Part shown: piece after piece, positions 36,934 to 46,455 of the stretch
How positions within the stretch are numbered: position 1 is the first letter of the stretch
How the letters are laid out: every line of letters starts with the position of its first letter
Source of the DNA: Anseongella ginsenosidimutans
GTDB taxonomy: Bacteria > Bacteroidota > Bacteroidia > Sphingobacteriales > Sphingobacteriaceae
Length of the DNA: 64,000 nucleotides
Assembly: GCA_029268045.1 (NCBI GenBank)
Contig: JAJUHF010000001.1
Location: 1 to 64,000 of the forward strand
Direction of reading: 5' to 3'
Notes under the pieces: model-generated
Told to the model about the DNA's origin: nothing
Databases searched by the model: none
The model's input: the letters and a program-made list of their open reading frames with translations, nothing else
Translations under genes and position numbers: made by a program

Positions 36934-38000
36934 TCCGCTTTCTTCTTTACAATTTCCCCGGGCATGATCAATGAATCCCAGCCCGCCAGATCGGAAGGTC
37001 TTACGTTTGCCTTATACCCGTCAAAACTGAATTTGGTGGGCTGGTAAGGACCGACAAAATCCACGTTGTTGTTTGGCTTAATCGCCTTCTCCATTCCGAC
37101 AGCCCAGAAGCACGCATTGATTACCATCCGGCGGAAGCCTTCGTTCTTCAGGTCTTCCGAAGCACCGTGAGTTGTGGCAAATACCCGGCCGCTGCCTCCG
37201 TTTTCGAGTTTATACTGGCGGACCCACGCCACGGGCAATAGCTCCTTGGTCTCGTCCGCCGGCGCATCCGGCTCCATACCGTTCAGCACCTGTCCGCGCG
37301 CCAGGACCGTCGCGCCCATTTTTTCCGGATAGGCCGTGTAGCCTCCGCTTTCCACGAACATATCCGAAACACCCCGTAAAATCGGGTGTGCTTCCTGCCC
37401 TTTTTCGATTACCAGACGGGATGCCTGCTCGTGGTTGGTACCGTAGTGGCTCACCCAGGTTTCACCCAGGATCAGTTTGCCAAAGCCGTTCTTCCATGCA
37501 GACCGCGGCCCGTTGTAATTATAGCTGTAGTGCGCCCAATCGGCATTTTCCAGGTTACTGAACGCATGCGTTGCGGTGCGAAAACCCACCACGGGTCCTC
37601 CCCGTTTCAAATAGTTGTCCACATGGCGCATCTGTTCGTCGGGAAGATTTAGAAAACGTGTAAAAATCACCAGAAGATCCGCATTTTCCAATACTTCCAA
37701 TCCCTTCAGGTTGGAACTTCCCGGCAGAATATACCCCTGCTCATCCAGGCCGAAAAGCACGGTGCAATGAAATCCATGCCGTTTGGCGAGAATACGCGCC
37801 AGGGCCGGAAGACTCTCCTCTGAACGATACTCATGATCGGACGCGATAAAGACTAGGTGCTTGCCTTTTCCAGGACCCCGTTTCCCTTGGTAATCAACGC
37901 GGTACTCCTGCAACTGCTGGCCCGATGCCGCCTGGAAACAAACCAGGATTCCCCATACGGCGGCCGCAAGCAGTTTGAAAGCGGTGGTTTTTTGTTTCAT
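36930..38000 (-). CDS. ThuA-domain protein, secreted
   Basis: This 356-residue protein has a signal peptide (about 1-27, ending A-S-G). A ThuA-like class-I-glutamine-amidotransferase fold follows, from K-H-L-V-F-I-A-S-D-H-E-Y-R-S-E-E through R-G-G-P-V-V-G-F-R-T-A-T-H-A-F to G-G-S-G-R-V-F-A-T-T-H-G-A-S. ThuA proteins take part, with the Gfo/Idh-type ThuB, in rhizobial trehalose use through a 3-keto intermediate; enzymatic details are not settled. It is first of a two-gene operon with the ketose 3-epimerase. Direct-repeat site B lies about 75 bases upstream, and GGAGG-like ribosome sites precede the ATG. A periplasmic role in keto-sugar handling is inference. Confidence 0.85.
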   Translation of the reverse strand: MKQKTTAFKLLAAAVWGILVCFQAASGQQLQEYRVDYQGKRGPGKGKHLVFIASDHEYRSEESLPALARILAKRHGFHCTVLFGLDEQGYILPGSSNLKGLEVLENADLLVIFTRFLNLPDEQMRHVDNYLKRGGPVVGFRTATHAFSNLENADWAHYSYNYNGPRSAWKNGFGKLILGETWVSHYGTNHEQASRLVIEKGQEAHPILRGVSDMFVESGGYTAYPEKMGATVLARGQVLNGMEPDAPADETKELLPVAWVRQYKLENGGSGRVFATTHGASEDLKNEGFRRMVINACFWAVGMEKAIKPNNNVDFVGPYQPTKFSFDGYKANVRPSDLAGWDSLIMPGEIVKKKAE

Positions 38001-38047
38001 CCTTCTATTGATTTATGACCTCCCGAAATTCTCACTTCTTTCTACCT

Positions 38048-38092
38048 CCAAAGTATGACATAATGCAAGCAGGACTATCCTGCCCTGTCCTG
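38048..38092 (-). promoter_or_regulatory. Direct-repeat promoter, site B
   Basis: Minus strand: CAGGACAGGGCAGGATAG (38092-38075), 19 bases, then TACTTTGG (38055-38048), which fits TAnnTTTG in all but one of its six fixed positions. An extra TCCTGC just downstream makes a palindrome GCAGGA-N3-TCCTGC (38069-38083) at this site only. It faces the ThuA/epimerase pair. Confidence 0.65.
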
Positions 38093-38121
38093 CTTTTCCA
38101 CCGGGCTCCGGATTACCCGGA

Positions 38122-41100
38122 TCAGTCCCCGCTGCCGGTGACCCGCAGGATCCCCTTCATCATCCGCCAGTGTCCCGGAAAGGTACAAATAAATGGGTAA
38201 TTTCCGTCTTGTGCGGGCGCGGTGAAATTCAGCCGGAAGGTTTCATCGGACCCGATCAAGGGCGTCCAGAAAAGTACGCCCGGGTTCTCGGGCACAAAAT
38301 GACGTTGGTAACCGTCTTCCGACAGCGCCATTTCGTCGGCCGCTTCCCCGACCGCCTCCCAGCTTCCCGGTTTTACGATCACCACATTATGCGCCATCTG
38401 ATCGTTGTTGGTGAAGATCAGGGTCACCGTCTTTCCCGCTGGGATTGGGATCGTATCCCGATCGTAACGCATTTTACCGGGCAGGGCGGAAAGATGGACA
38501 ACTACCTCTCCCGGTTCCGATTCGGGTACCGGCGAATTGTTCGTGGATGCCTGACCAGTATCGATTGACCGGTCCGGTCCGGCGAAAAGCGCCGGATTGG
38601 CGGCTCTGAACTGTTCAAAAGCCGCAACGCCGGTGAGGGAACCGATCTCTTCCGGTGAAAGGGGGGCTACGCCGTATCGGGCATGACGGGGGTCCTGGGT
38701 GATAAAACCGGGAACCTGCAATTGCTCCAGTGAAAGCAGGGGCCGGAAGAGAAAATCCGCCTTTTGAGGCTGATCCGACAGGAAATCAGGGTCTTCCCGG
38801 AACATCTTCATCCAAATGGGTTTTAGGTGTTTAAACGATTCAATCAAGGCATACCCGATGTAATCATCCACCGGCAACTCGGTCGCGGCCAGCAAAGCGC
38901 CCACCGCGGCTTCACTACGCAAATGGCTCAGGCCAATAATCGCCTGCAACCGCACCGGGGGGGCGGGATCGGTCGCCAGTTTTGCCAGCATCGCTTCCGC
39001 CTGAGGCAGTTCAGCTGCCCAATAATGGAGAACACGGGTAGCTGCCGCGCGCAAATGGGGATCCTCGGATCCAAGAACTCGTTTTAAAAGCGCTTTATCC
39101 GGCCGGTTGAACTGCTGATACACCCATAGGCCTTCAAGCAGATGCTGCCCGTATTCCGGATCGTTTGTATCCAATGCGCCAATCCAGTTTTCGAGTGCGG
39201 GCATCACTTCGTTTACCGGCAACTCGTTCAACCGCGTACGCGCCCGGTATCTTTCCCGGTCTTCATGTACTTTCAGGCGATCCAGGAGTTCCGGGATACG
39301 CAGTTGGGTCAGGTCCAACACCTCCAGCGAAGGGGTACCCTTGTGTGTGATACGCCAGATCCGGCCCCGGGACTTGTCGCGCAGCGGGTCGCGGAAACCC
39401 TGTTCCCCATGCTGGATAATCGGATCATACCAATCGGCCACATAGAGCGCGCCGTCCGGTCCGAATTTCAGGTCCACCGGCCGGAAGTTTGGGTCTTTGG
39501 ATTGTAAGATCGGTTCGGTTTCATCGGCAATGATCCCACTTCCCTCCCACCGGGGGACGTGTTGCCGCACGCCCTGAAAACCAATAAAGGTATTGAACAG
39601 GACGTTACCCTGCACATTTTCCGGAAACGCCCGGCTGGCTACCACTTCCATGCCGCAGGTTTTCGGTTTCACCGGGGTGGTAAGAAAATCGCGCATTCCC
39701 ATGTGCTTTTTAGGGTAGTCGATCGCTACGGTTAATGGAAGGGCGAAATAATTCATGCCCGTAGACACGTCCGCGATTAAATGGGTCCCGTTCCGGGTAA
39801 ATACCTGACCCCAGGGATTCGCATAAGGATATGATATGTAAGGCTCCAGCTTCATGGTCCGGGGTTCGTACCGCCAGGTAGTTCCATAAGCTCCCCTTCT
39901 GGGTCCATAAGGCGTTTCAATCTGGGAATGTAAAAAGGTGCCCATGTGCATGTACAAGGCCCCGTCGGGTCCCCAGGTATAGGCGCTCAGGGTATGATGA
40001 GAATCCTCTGTTCCGAATCCGCTCATCAGCGTTTGACGGTAATCGGCCCGGTCGTCGCCGTCGGTGTCTTTCATAAACACCAGATCGGGTGCCTGGGTTA
40101 AATAGACGCCGCCGTGCCCCAGTTCGAATCCCAGGGGAAGATACAGGCTATCGGCGAACACGGTATGCTTGTCTGCCCGTCCGTCCCGATCGGTATCTTC
40201 CAAAATAACCAGCCGGTCGTTGGGCGGATCGCCGGGTAAATAATGCGGGTAGGAAGGCATACTGGCCACCCACATCCTGCCCTTCGCGTCGAATGTGAAC
40301 GTCACCGGATTGGCAATCGGAAAATCCAGTTCCGAAGCGAAGAGCTCCACTTGGTATCCTTCCGGCAGTACAAACAGGGATTTGGCTTTCTCCAGTTCTT
40401 TTCTGGCTTGCGCAGGATCCGGCGTATGATCCGATGCCGCGGTTCCGCTGCCTTCGAAGCGGATGATCTCCCGGATCTTGGCCCGATCCGGCGTGGTCTC
40501 CGCTCTGCTGCCTTCCCAGATTACCTGATCAAGGCGGGACACCATACTATCGATCACCAGCGATTCGGCCGGCAGGGTCTGGCCTCCGGCCCATTCCCGG
40601 CGTCTGCCATATATGTATTCGCCATTCTGCGCTTTACTCCGGTAAAAGAAATGCTGATTTTTGGTTGCGATCGCCTGCCTCAGCAATTCGGAGTGGGCGT
40701 CTCCGGTCCAGCTTTGCACGGGCAGATCCAGAGCGGCCGCCATGAACTGGCTCACCAGCCGGTATCCCTTTTCATTCAGGTGGATTCCGTTGCTTGTTAT
40801 TGAATCCGGGCCACTGCCCAGGCGGGCTGTGGCATCGTAAACATCGATGAAAGGAATAGCCAGTTCGCGGGCCACTTGCCGCATTCCTTTCACATACAGA
40901 CGCAGGTTCCTGTTGTGCTCAGTCGGATCGGGGAGCATACCACCCAATGCCTCGTGAGCGATGGGTGAAACCAGTACAAGCTGGGGTCCGGAAGTACCGT
41001 TGTATTTTTGCTGCTGCAGATGCGAAAGCAGGTTCTTCAGATCGCGCTTAAACACCTCCAGGCTGTCCGGGCCATCAAATGCCTCATTCAAACCGAAACA

Positions 41101-41418
41101 AGCGAAAATATAATCGGCTTGCTGCTGCCGCAGGTGTTCGTCCAACGTACCGAAATTCATAGGCCGTACCTGCAGATTCACTTCATCGGCGCTCCAGGCA
41201 AGATTCCGGACCCGAAGCCGATGGTCCGGAAAACTTTGGTAAAGAAGTGTCTCAAAATAATTGTGCTCATGTAGGCGCTCGGCAAACGTATTACCGATAA
41301 ACACAATGCGGGCATCCTGTTTCGGATCCAGCTTAAAAACCGTTTCGATCTTGCCGCAGGATAGCAGCAATAACAGGCTCAGCCAGGCAAAGGGGACTTT
41401 AAATTGCGGGTGATTCAT
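38122..41418 (-). CDS. SGNH-hydrolase / PVC-type dehydrogenase / cupredoxin fusion lipoprotein
   Basis: This 1098-residue lipoprotein has lipobox L-L-L-S-C at Cys21. Residues about 35-235 form an SGNH/GDSL-type hydrolase with I-G-N-T-F where G-D-S is usual, F-G-L-N-E and a late N-G-I-H-L-N-E-K-G-Y. Residues about 345-760 are the dehydrogenase beta-propeller (D-T-D-R-D-G-R-A-D, F-R-P-V-D-L-K-F-G-P-D-G-A-L-Y-V-A-D-W-Y), then HEAT-like repeats to about 900. The end is a type-1 copper domain with His1010, Cys1078, His1083 and Met1087 in azurin-like spacing. The three other dehydrogenases in this window carry CxxCH heme there instead. It is the last gene of the sigma-fecR-susC-susD operon, 39 bases after susD, suggesting a surface or periplasmic enzyme acting on the imported glycan. 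Confidence 0.85.
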   Translation of the reverse strand: MNHPQFKVPFAWLSLLLLLSCGKIETVFKLDPKQDARIVFIGNTFAERLHEHNYFETLLYQSFPDHRLRVRNLAWSADEVNLQVRPMNFGTLDEHLRQQQADYIFACFGLNEAFDGPDSLEVFKRDLKNLLSHLQQQKYNGTSGPQLVLVSPIAHEALGGMLPDPTEHNRNLRLYVKGMRQVARELAIPFIDVYDATARLGSGPDSITSNGIHLNEKGYRLVSQFMAAALDLPVQSWTGDAHSELLRQAIATKNQHFFYRSKAQNGEYIYGRRREWAGGQTLPAESLVIDSMVSRLDQVIWEGSRAETTPDRAKIREIIRFEGSGTAASDHTPDPAQARKELEKAKSLFVLPEGYQVELFASELDFPIANPVTFTFDAKGRMWVASMPSYPHYLPGDPPNDRLVILEDTDRDGRADKHTVFADSLYLPLGFELGHGGVYLTQAPDLVFMKDTDGDDRADYRQTLMSGFGTEDSHHTLSAYTWGPDGALYMHMGTFLHSQIETPYGPRRGAYGTTWRYEPRTMKLEPYISYPYANPWGQVFTRNGTHLIADVSTGMNYFALPLTVAIDYPKKHMGMRDFLTTPVKPKTCGMEVVASRAFPENVQGNVLFNTFIGFQGVRQHVPRWEGSGIIADETEPILQSKDPNFRPVDLKFGPDGALYVADWYDPIIQHGEQGFRDPLRDKSRGRIWRITHKGTPSLEVLDLTQLRIPELLDRLKVHEDRERYRARTRLNELPVNEVMPALENWIGALDTNDPEYGQHLLEGLWVYQQFNRPDKALLKRVLGSEDPHLRAAATRVLHYWAAELPQAEAMLAKLATDPAPPVRLQAIIGLSHLRSEAAVGALLAATELPVDDYIGYALIESFKHLKPIWMKMFREDPDFLSDQPQKADFLFRPLLSLEQLQVPGFITQDPRHARYGVAPLSPEEIGSLTGVAAFEQFRAANPALFAGPDRSIDTGQASTNNSPVPESEPGEVVVHLSALPGKMRYDRDTIPIPAGKTVTLIFTNNDQMAHNVVIVKPGSWEAVGEAADEMALSEDGYQRHFVPENPGVLFWTPLIGSDETFRLNFTAPAQDGNYPFICTFPGHWRMMKGILRVTGSGD

Positions 41419-41457
41419 TCGATCTTGCTATGTTTTGGATTAACTACTGTGGCCGGC

Positions 41458-43080
41458 CTACCAATCCGGGTTTTGTTCCAACTTCGGATTTTTTTCGATT
41501 TCCCGTTGCGGAATAGGCATAAAGTACATTTTCTCCTGGAAAATGTAGGGGCCCTGTGTCACCGGCTTGGTTTCGTACGTATAGGAACCGTCGTCATGCC
41601 GGGTGATATGCATGGCATGAAAGCGCTTCCCATTCAATTTTTCAATGGCCGTTTTCCATCTTCGCAGGTCCCAATAGCGTTTTTGCTCGAAAGCGAGTTC
41701 AATGTACCGCTCGTGCCGGATCCGTTCCCTCATTTCTTCTTTGCTGAGGTTATCTGGCAACTGATAAGGATTTAAACCGGCCCGCTCCCGGATACGCTCC
41801 ACCGCCTCGTAGACGCTTTGATCGGGTGCCGCCAAGGCTTCGTTCCGGGCTTCCGCGTAATTGAGCAAAACTTCGGCAAAACGAAGTTCAAGCCAGTTCT
41901 GATCGCTCCCTGAGCCGCCATAATAATCCTTGTTGCTTTCATCCGTCCCTTTCCGCATTAAATAGCCTGTTATGGTGGCATAGGGTTGATTAATTCCATC
42001 GATCGGCGCTCCCACATACATGTACACCGGCAGCTCCTGGAATCCAAAGGTTGAGCCATTGACAATCAGCGTTGCATCGAAACGAGGGTCCCTATTCTGA
42101 TAGGGATTAGCCGGATCGTATCCCGACCCGGGTTCACCGATCGCTTTTCCATTTTTCATTTCAAAAGCATCCACGAACTCCTGCAGGGGACTTCGACGAA
42201 CAGCATCTTGCCGGGACCTGGAATCAGGCATGGCCCAGGAATCCCATCCATGCTCTCGGTACGGCCGTAGGAATTGGACACTGAACACCTCTTCCCGGTT
42301 ATTCTTTTCCAGCATAATGGTACGGAAATCTGGATGCAATCCGTATATCCCCGCATCAATCACTTCTTTATTGATTAGTGCCGCCTTTTCCCATCTGCTT
42401 TTGTCTCCTGTGGGGTTATATAAGGGGCTGGCCCAGAAAAGGCAAACTCTGCCCAGAAAAGCTTTTGCCGAATATTTATTGGCTTTCCCCACGTCAATGT
42501 TCACATCGCCATACGTTTCGGGCAACAGATCGATGGCCGATGTCAACTCGCTGATGATGAATTCAAAGCACTCATCGAGGCTTTTCCGTTCTACAAACAA
42601 ATCGTCAGCAAGCGATTGGGGTTCCGTAATAAGAGGGACACCTCCATACCTTTTTACCAGGTTAAAATAATGCATGGCCCGAAGGAACTTGACCTGACCC
42701 GTCAGTTCAGACCTGGTCTCCTCGTCCACTGGTGCGCCGTCTGCTTTACTCAGAAACATATTGGTTTTTCTGATGGCCGCGTAGGAGTAGTCCCAATTAT
42801 CCATGGGATTGTTATCGGGGAACCACTGGCCTTCTACCACGTTCCGTGGAGCGCCGCCCCAGTAGCTTCTGGATTCGTCGGCGATGTTGTCGTAGAGGTC
42901 GTGATCAAAAGAGGGCACATCGGCGTATAATTGATTGACAAACAACTGCATTAAAGCAGGGTCTTCAAACACATCTTCTTCCGGAATGGCATCGGGAGCC
43001 TGCCGGTCAAGGAACTCATCCTGACAGGCCGTCAGGCAGGACAGCCCGGTTAAAAACAAAATAATGTGGCGTGTTTTCAT
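41458..43080 (-). CDS. SusD/RagB-family lipoprotein
   Basis: This 540-residue lipoprotein has a lipobox L-T-A-C at Cys19, followed by the usual E-F-L-D-R-Q. SusD core motifs are F-L-R-A-M-H-Y-F-N-L-V-K-R-Y-G-G-V-P-L-I, L-R-F-A-E-V-L-L-N-Y-A-E-A-R-N-E, and R-H-E-R-Y-I-E-L-A-F-E-Q-K-R-Y-W-D-L-R-R-W near the end. It closes with F-M-P-I-P-Q-R-E-I-E-K-N-P as typical SusD proteins do. It lies 19 bases after the STN-type susC and before the dehydrogenase-cupredoxin fusion. It would be the surface glycan-binding lid for that SusC. Confidence 0.96.
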   Translation of the reverse strand: MKTRHIILFLTGLSCLTACQDEFLDRQAPDAIPEEDVFEDPALMQLFVNQLYADVPSFDHDLYDNIADESRSYWGGAPRNVVEGQWFPDNNPMDNWDYSYAAIRKTNMFLSKADGAPVDEETRSELTGQVKFLRAMHYFNLVKRYGGVPLITEPQSLADDLFVERKSLDECFEFIISELTSAIDLLPETYGDVNIDVGKANKYSAKAFLGRVCLFWASPLYNPTGDKSRWEKAALINKEVIDAGIYGLHPDFRTIMLEKNNREEVFSVQFLRPYREHGWDSWAMPDSRSRQDAVRRSPLQEFVDAFEMKNGKAIGEPGSGYDPANPYQNRDPRFDATLIVNGSTFGFQELPVYMYVGAPIDGINQPYATITGYLMRKGTDESNKDYYGGSGSDQNWLELRFAEVLLNYAEARNEALAAPDQSVYEAVERIRERAGLNPYQLPDNLSKEEMRERIRHERYIELAFEQKRYWDLRRWKTAIEKLNGKRFHAMHITRHDDGSYTYETKPVTQGPYIFQEKMYFMPIPQREIEKNPKLEQNPDW

Positions 43081-43099
43081 TTCTTAATCTTATTACAGG

Positions 43100-46000
43100 T
43101 TAGAACGTCAGGTTTATTCCCAGGTTGAAGGTCCGCTGCTGAGGGTAATAGGTACCGTTGGGATTTTCTATTTCCGGGTCGAACATTTTAAGCTTATCCA
43201 ACAACAACAGATTGGTACCGGAAAGATAGATCCGAAGACGGTGTACGCCGAGGTTTTTTACCACCTGATCTGAAAACGTGTACCCGACATCGGCCGACTT
43301 CAGTCGAATGTAGCTGGCATCCCGCAAATAGAGGCTGGAATTGAGTGAGTTATTCGGATGTGCTCCCTCCCAGGGCCGGGGATATCGCGCATCGCGGTTT
43401 TCGGGAGTCCAGTAATCCAACAGGTCCACAAAGGTGTTCCGGGATCCGTTCATAAAGAAATCACGCGCCATGCCACTTAATAACCGGTTGACTTTGGTGG
43501 CACCCTGGAACAACACAGCGAAATCAAAACCTTTGATAACCCCACCGAAAGAGAGGCCCCCGATAACTTTGGGAGTGCTGTTATCCATCGAAATAATCGT
43601 CTGGTCGTTGGCATCCACTTTCTGATCGCCGTTAATATCTGCATATTTCACATCTCCTGGGCGCTGCCCTCCGTTGAATTGGGGGTAATGCATTTCCACA
43701 TCTTCTTCCGACTCAAAAAAACCAATGGCCTTATACCCGGTAATAAAGCCTAACGGTCTCCCTGTCTGCAACAAATAGTCCGGTATGTTGGCAGGCTCGT
43801 CGAGCGTAATCACCTTGCTCCTGGAAAAGCTTCCGTTCAGGGATACGTAGAAATTCAGGGCGCCCACCTGGTTCCGATGGGTGAAGGCTAATTCGATGCC
43901 TTTGTTATCTACTACCGCGTAGTTTTCCGCCGGCAACCCGGCGCCCAGGGTAGCAGGCACAGACCGGATACGTTTAAGTAGGATATCCGACGTGCGCTTA
44001 TAGAACAGATCCGCGATAAACTCCAGTTTCCCGTTCCAAAGGGTACCTTCCAGACCCAGATCAGCAATAGTAGCCGTTTCCCAAGTCACGTCGGGATTGG
44101 GCAGGATCCCCGGTGCGATACCGGTAAGCGCTTCGTTTCCGGAGACAATGGTTGCAGCACGGGAAAAAGTCTGCAAATACTGGAAGGTGGGTACCCGCCC
44201 ATTGTATACATTCCGGTCATTCCCTACCTGTCCGAGGGAAGCCCGTAGCTTCAGGTGATCGATGAAAGCGAGATTTTGCATATAAGGTTCCTCGCCCATC
44301 CGCCAACCCACGGAGACGGCGGGAAAAAACCCGTATTTCCTGTTATCGGGAAATGCTACCGAGCCGTCACGACGGAAAGAAGCCTCAAAAAGGTACCGCT
44401 GTTTATAGGCGTAATTGACACGAGCCACCGCGCTGCGACGGCCATCATTGAACGATCCTCCACCGCCATCTTTCTGTGCTTCCCCTCCAAAAATAAATTC
44501 ATCCAGGCCTTCCGCCGGGAAGTTGGTACGAAAGGCGTAAAAGTTATTGGATTTGGCGTCAAACTGCTCCAGCAAAAACAAACCGCTGAGTTCATGGTCT
44601 GCAAAGCTCCGCGTATATTCAAGCGACAGGTTCAACGTGGTTGTATTGTACTCGTCCAAGCCCTGATAAAGCGCTGTTTTCCCATTCCAGCCGCCATAGG
44701 GATAAATCTCCAGCGTATTCCCTTCTTCGTCCTGGCGGTTCATCAGAATGGGTACGTTGTAATTTTTATTGTTTGCATATTCCCTGCCGAACGAAGCTTT
44801 GCCCGATACCGACATTCCCGGCAGAAACGGAAGCGCTTGCTTCAACGAAAGCGTGGTCTGCAGAATATTCGTTTTTGTATTATTATAACCCGTTTTGATC
44901 TCCTCAACGGGATGTTGTTCGTGGGTATAATAGATTGTTCCGTCCGGATTGTAGGCCAAATCCATCGGATAGGCTGCTACGATGTCGTCAAAAATCGCTT
45001 CGGGCGAATAGGCGCTTTGCCTGCTGTCCCGGGTGGCAGCGTCGAAACTCGCAGAGATCGTCAGGTTGTCGTTTATGTTCGCGTCCACATTGGAACGGAT
45101 GGAATAACGCTGAAAATTGATCCGGTCGTACATTCCGTCCTGGTCCAGGTACCCCAGCGAAAGATAGTATTTAATGGCCTCAGATCCGCCGTTTACGCTG
45201 ATATTCTGTTGGGTCTGGAAAGACTGATCCTTAAGCGTAAGATCATACCAATCCGTCTCCGGGATTACTCCTCTGCGGATATCCTCCAACTCCTGGTCAC
45301 TGTATTGGGGAGGCTTTCCCATATTCTCCACCGCCACATTTTTAGTCACCGCGTATTGATACGCATTCAGCACATCGGGATACCGGGTCGGACTTTGCAA
45401 CCCTACGAAACCGTTATAATTGAACGTGGGTTTGCCTTCGCTGCCCCGCTTGGTGGTTACCAAAATCACCCCATTTGCAGCCCGTGAACCGTATACAGCC
45501 GTCGCCGAAGCATCTTTTAATATCGAGATACTTTCAATCTCGTTCGGATCGATATACTGAAAGTCGCGGACAATTCCGTCTACCACGATCAGCGCACTGT
45601 TATCGCCAAAGGTACTGGCGCCACGAATGGAAATACTTGAACCGGCACCGGGTTTTCCATTCCCCTTCACTGCAATCAGCCCCGGCAGCCTGCCTACCAG
45701 CGCATTGCTCACATTCGTTGCCGACGACTTGAGGATTTCATCGGCTTCGATGGTGGAAACCGAACTGGTCAATGTGATTTTTTTTTGGGTACCGTACCCC
45801 ACCACGACAACCTCCTCAAGGGCTTCCAGGTCCGGCATCAAGGCGATTGTTATCGTCTCTCCGACTTTCACTGTTACCTCTTGGCTCAGGTATCCGAGAA
45901 ACGAAACAATCAGGACCACTTCCGGTTCGTCTACGGCAAGTTCAAAATTCCCTTCCGTATCGGTGGCCGTGCCCTTCAAGGAGTTTTTAATCCGTACCGA

Positions 46001-46447
46001 TGCGCCGGGAAGCGGATCCGTCCCATTCGTTACTTTCCCAATGATCAGATTCTGGACCGCTTCCCGGTCCTCAGGGAGCTTATCCGCCGAACGGACCACC
46101 TCCGACGACTTGAATTCTTCTTCCTCCGCAAGGATGGCATAAACTTGAGGGGAAACACGTTCGAACCGCAAGCCGGCAGACCGCAAAATACGGTTTAGGT
46201 TTTCCTCCAGTTGAAGAGAGCGGTCCACATCCAAACGGGTTGACTTCCCCTCCAAGGTAGCGGCATCGTAGGAAAAAAAGACCTCGTGCATGAGTTCCAG
46301 GTCCTTGAGTAGGGTCCGTAGGTCCCGGGCATCGGGTTCGCCCTTTAGGCGCGTACTTTGCAATCCCCACTGGGCAGTCACCATACCGGGAAGCATCACA
46401 CCGATAAGCAACAAGGTAAATGTCCAGCTTCGTGTAATTGTTTTCAT
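43100..46447 (-). CDS. SusC/RagA-family TonB-dependent transporter with STN signalling domain
   Basis: This 1115-residue protein has a signal peptide, then an STN (secretin/TonB N-terminal) domain (about 35-115, with L-D-V-D-R-S-L-Q-L-E-E-N-L-N-R-I-L). A carboxypeptidase-regulatory-like domain (about 135-215), plug (V-V-V-G-Y-G-T-Q-K-K, then I-R-G-A-S-T-F-G-D-N-S) and beta-barrel ending T-F-N-L-G-I-N-L-T-F follow. The STN domain is the part that contacts a FecR anti-sigma factor, and the fecR and sigma genes lie directly upstream, eight bases from this start. So this is a signalling transporter that induces its own operon upon glycan binding. The glycan is not known; rhamnose genes and direct-repeat sites nearby suggest a rhamnoside. 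Confidence 0.96.
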   Translation of the reverse strand: MKTITRSWTFTLLLIGVMLPGMVTAQWGLQSTRLKGEPDARDLRTLLKDLELMHEVFFSYDAATLEGKSTRLDVDRSLQLEENLNRILRSAGLRFERVSPQVYAILAEEEEFKSSEVVRSADKLPEDREAVQNLIIGKVTNGTDPLPGASVRIKNSLKGTATDTEGNFELAVDEPEVVLIVSFLGYLSQEVTVKVGETITIALMPDLEALEEVVVVGYGTQKKITLTSSVSTIEADEILKSSATNVSNALVGRLPGLIAVKGNGKPGAGSSISIRGASTFGDNSALIVVDGIVRDFQYIDPNEIESISILKDASATAVYGSRAANGVILVTTKRGSEGKPTFNYNGFVGLQSPTRYPDVLNAYQYAVTKNVAVENMGKPPQYSDQELEDIRRGVIPETDWYDLTLKDQSFQTQQNISVNGGSEAIKYYLSLGYLDQDGMYDRINFQRYSIRSNVDANINDNLTISASFDAATRDSRQSAYSPEAIFDDIVAAYPMDLAYNPDGTIYYTHEQHPVEEIKTGYNNTKTNILQTTLSLKQALPFLPGMSVSGKASFGREYANNKNYNVPILMNRQDEEGNTLEIYPYGGWNGKTALYQGLDEYNTTTLNLSLEYTRSFADHELSGLFLLEQFDAKSNNFYAFRTNFPAEGLDEFIFGGEAQKDGGGGSFNDGRRSAVARVNYAYKQRYLFEASFRRDGSVAFPDNRKYGFFPAVSVGWRMGEEPYMQNLAFIDHLKLRASLGQVGNDRNVYNGRVPTFQYLQTFSRAATIVSGNEALTGIAPGILPNPDVTWETATIADLGLEGTLWNGKLEFIADLFYKRTSDILLKRIRSVPATLGAGLPAENYAVVDNKGIELAFTHRNQVGALNFYVSLNGSFSRSKVITLDEPANIPDYLLQTGRPLGFITGYKAIGFFESEEDVEMHYPQFNGGQRPGDVKYADINGDQKVDANDQTIISMDNSTPKVIGGLSFGGVIKGFDFAVLFQGATKVNRLLSGMARDFFMNGSRNTFVDLLDYWTPENRDARYPRPWEGAHPNNSLNSSLYLRDASYIRLKSADVGYTFSDQVVKNLGVHRLRIYLSGTNLLLLDKLKMFDPEIENPNGTYYPQQRTFNLGINLTF

Positions 46448-46455
46448 TTTTATGT

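Noticed and set aside
44255-45487. 410-codon open frame on the plus strand
   Set aside because: Antisense to the STN-type susC; no domain recognised.
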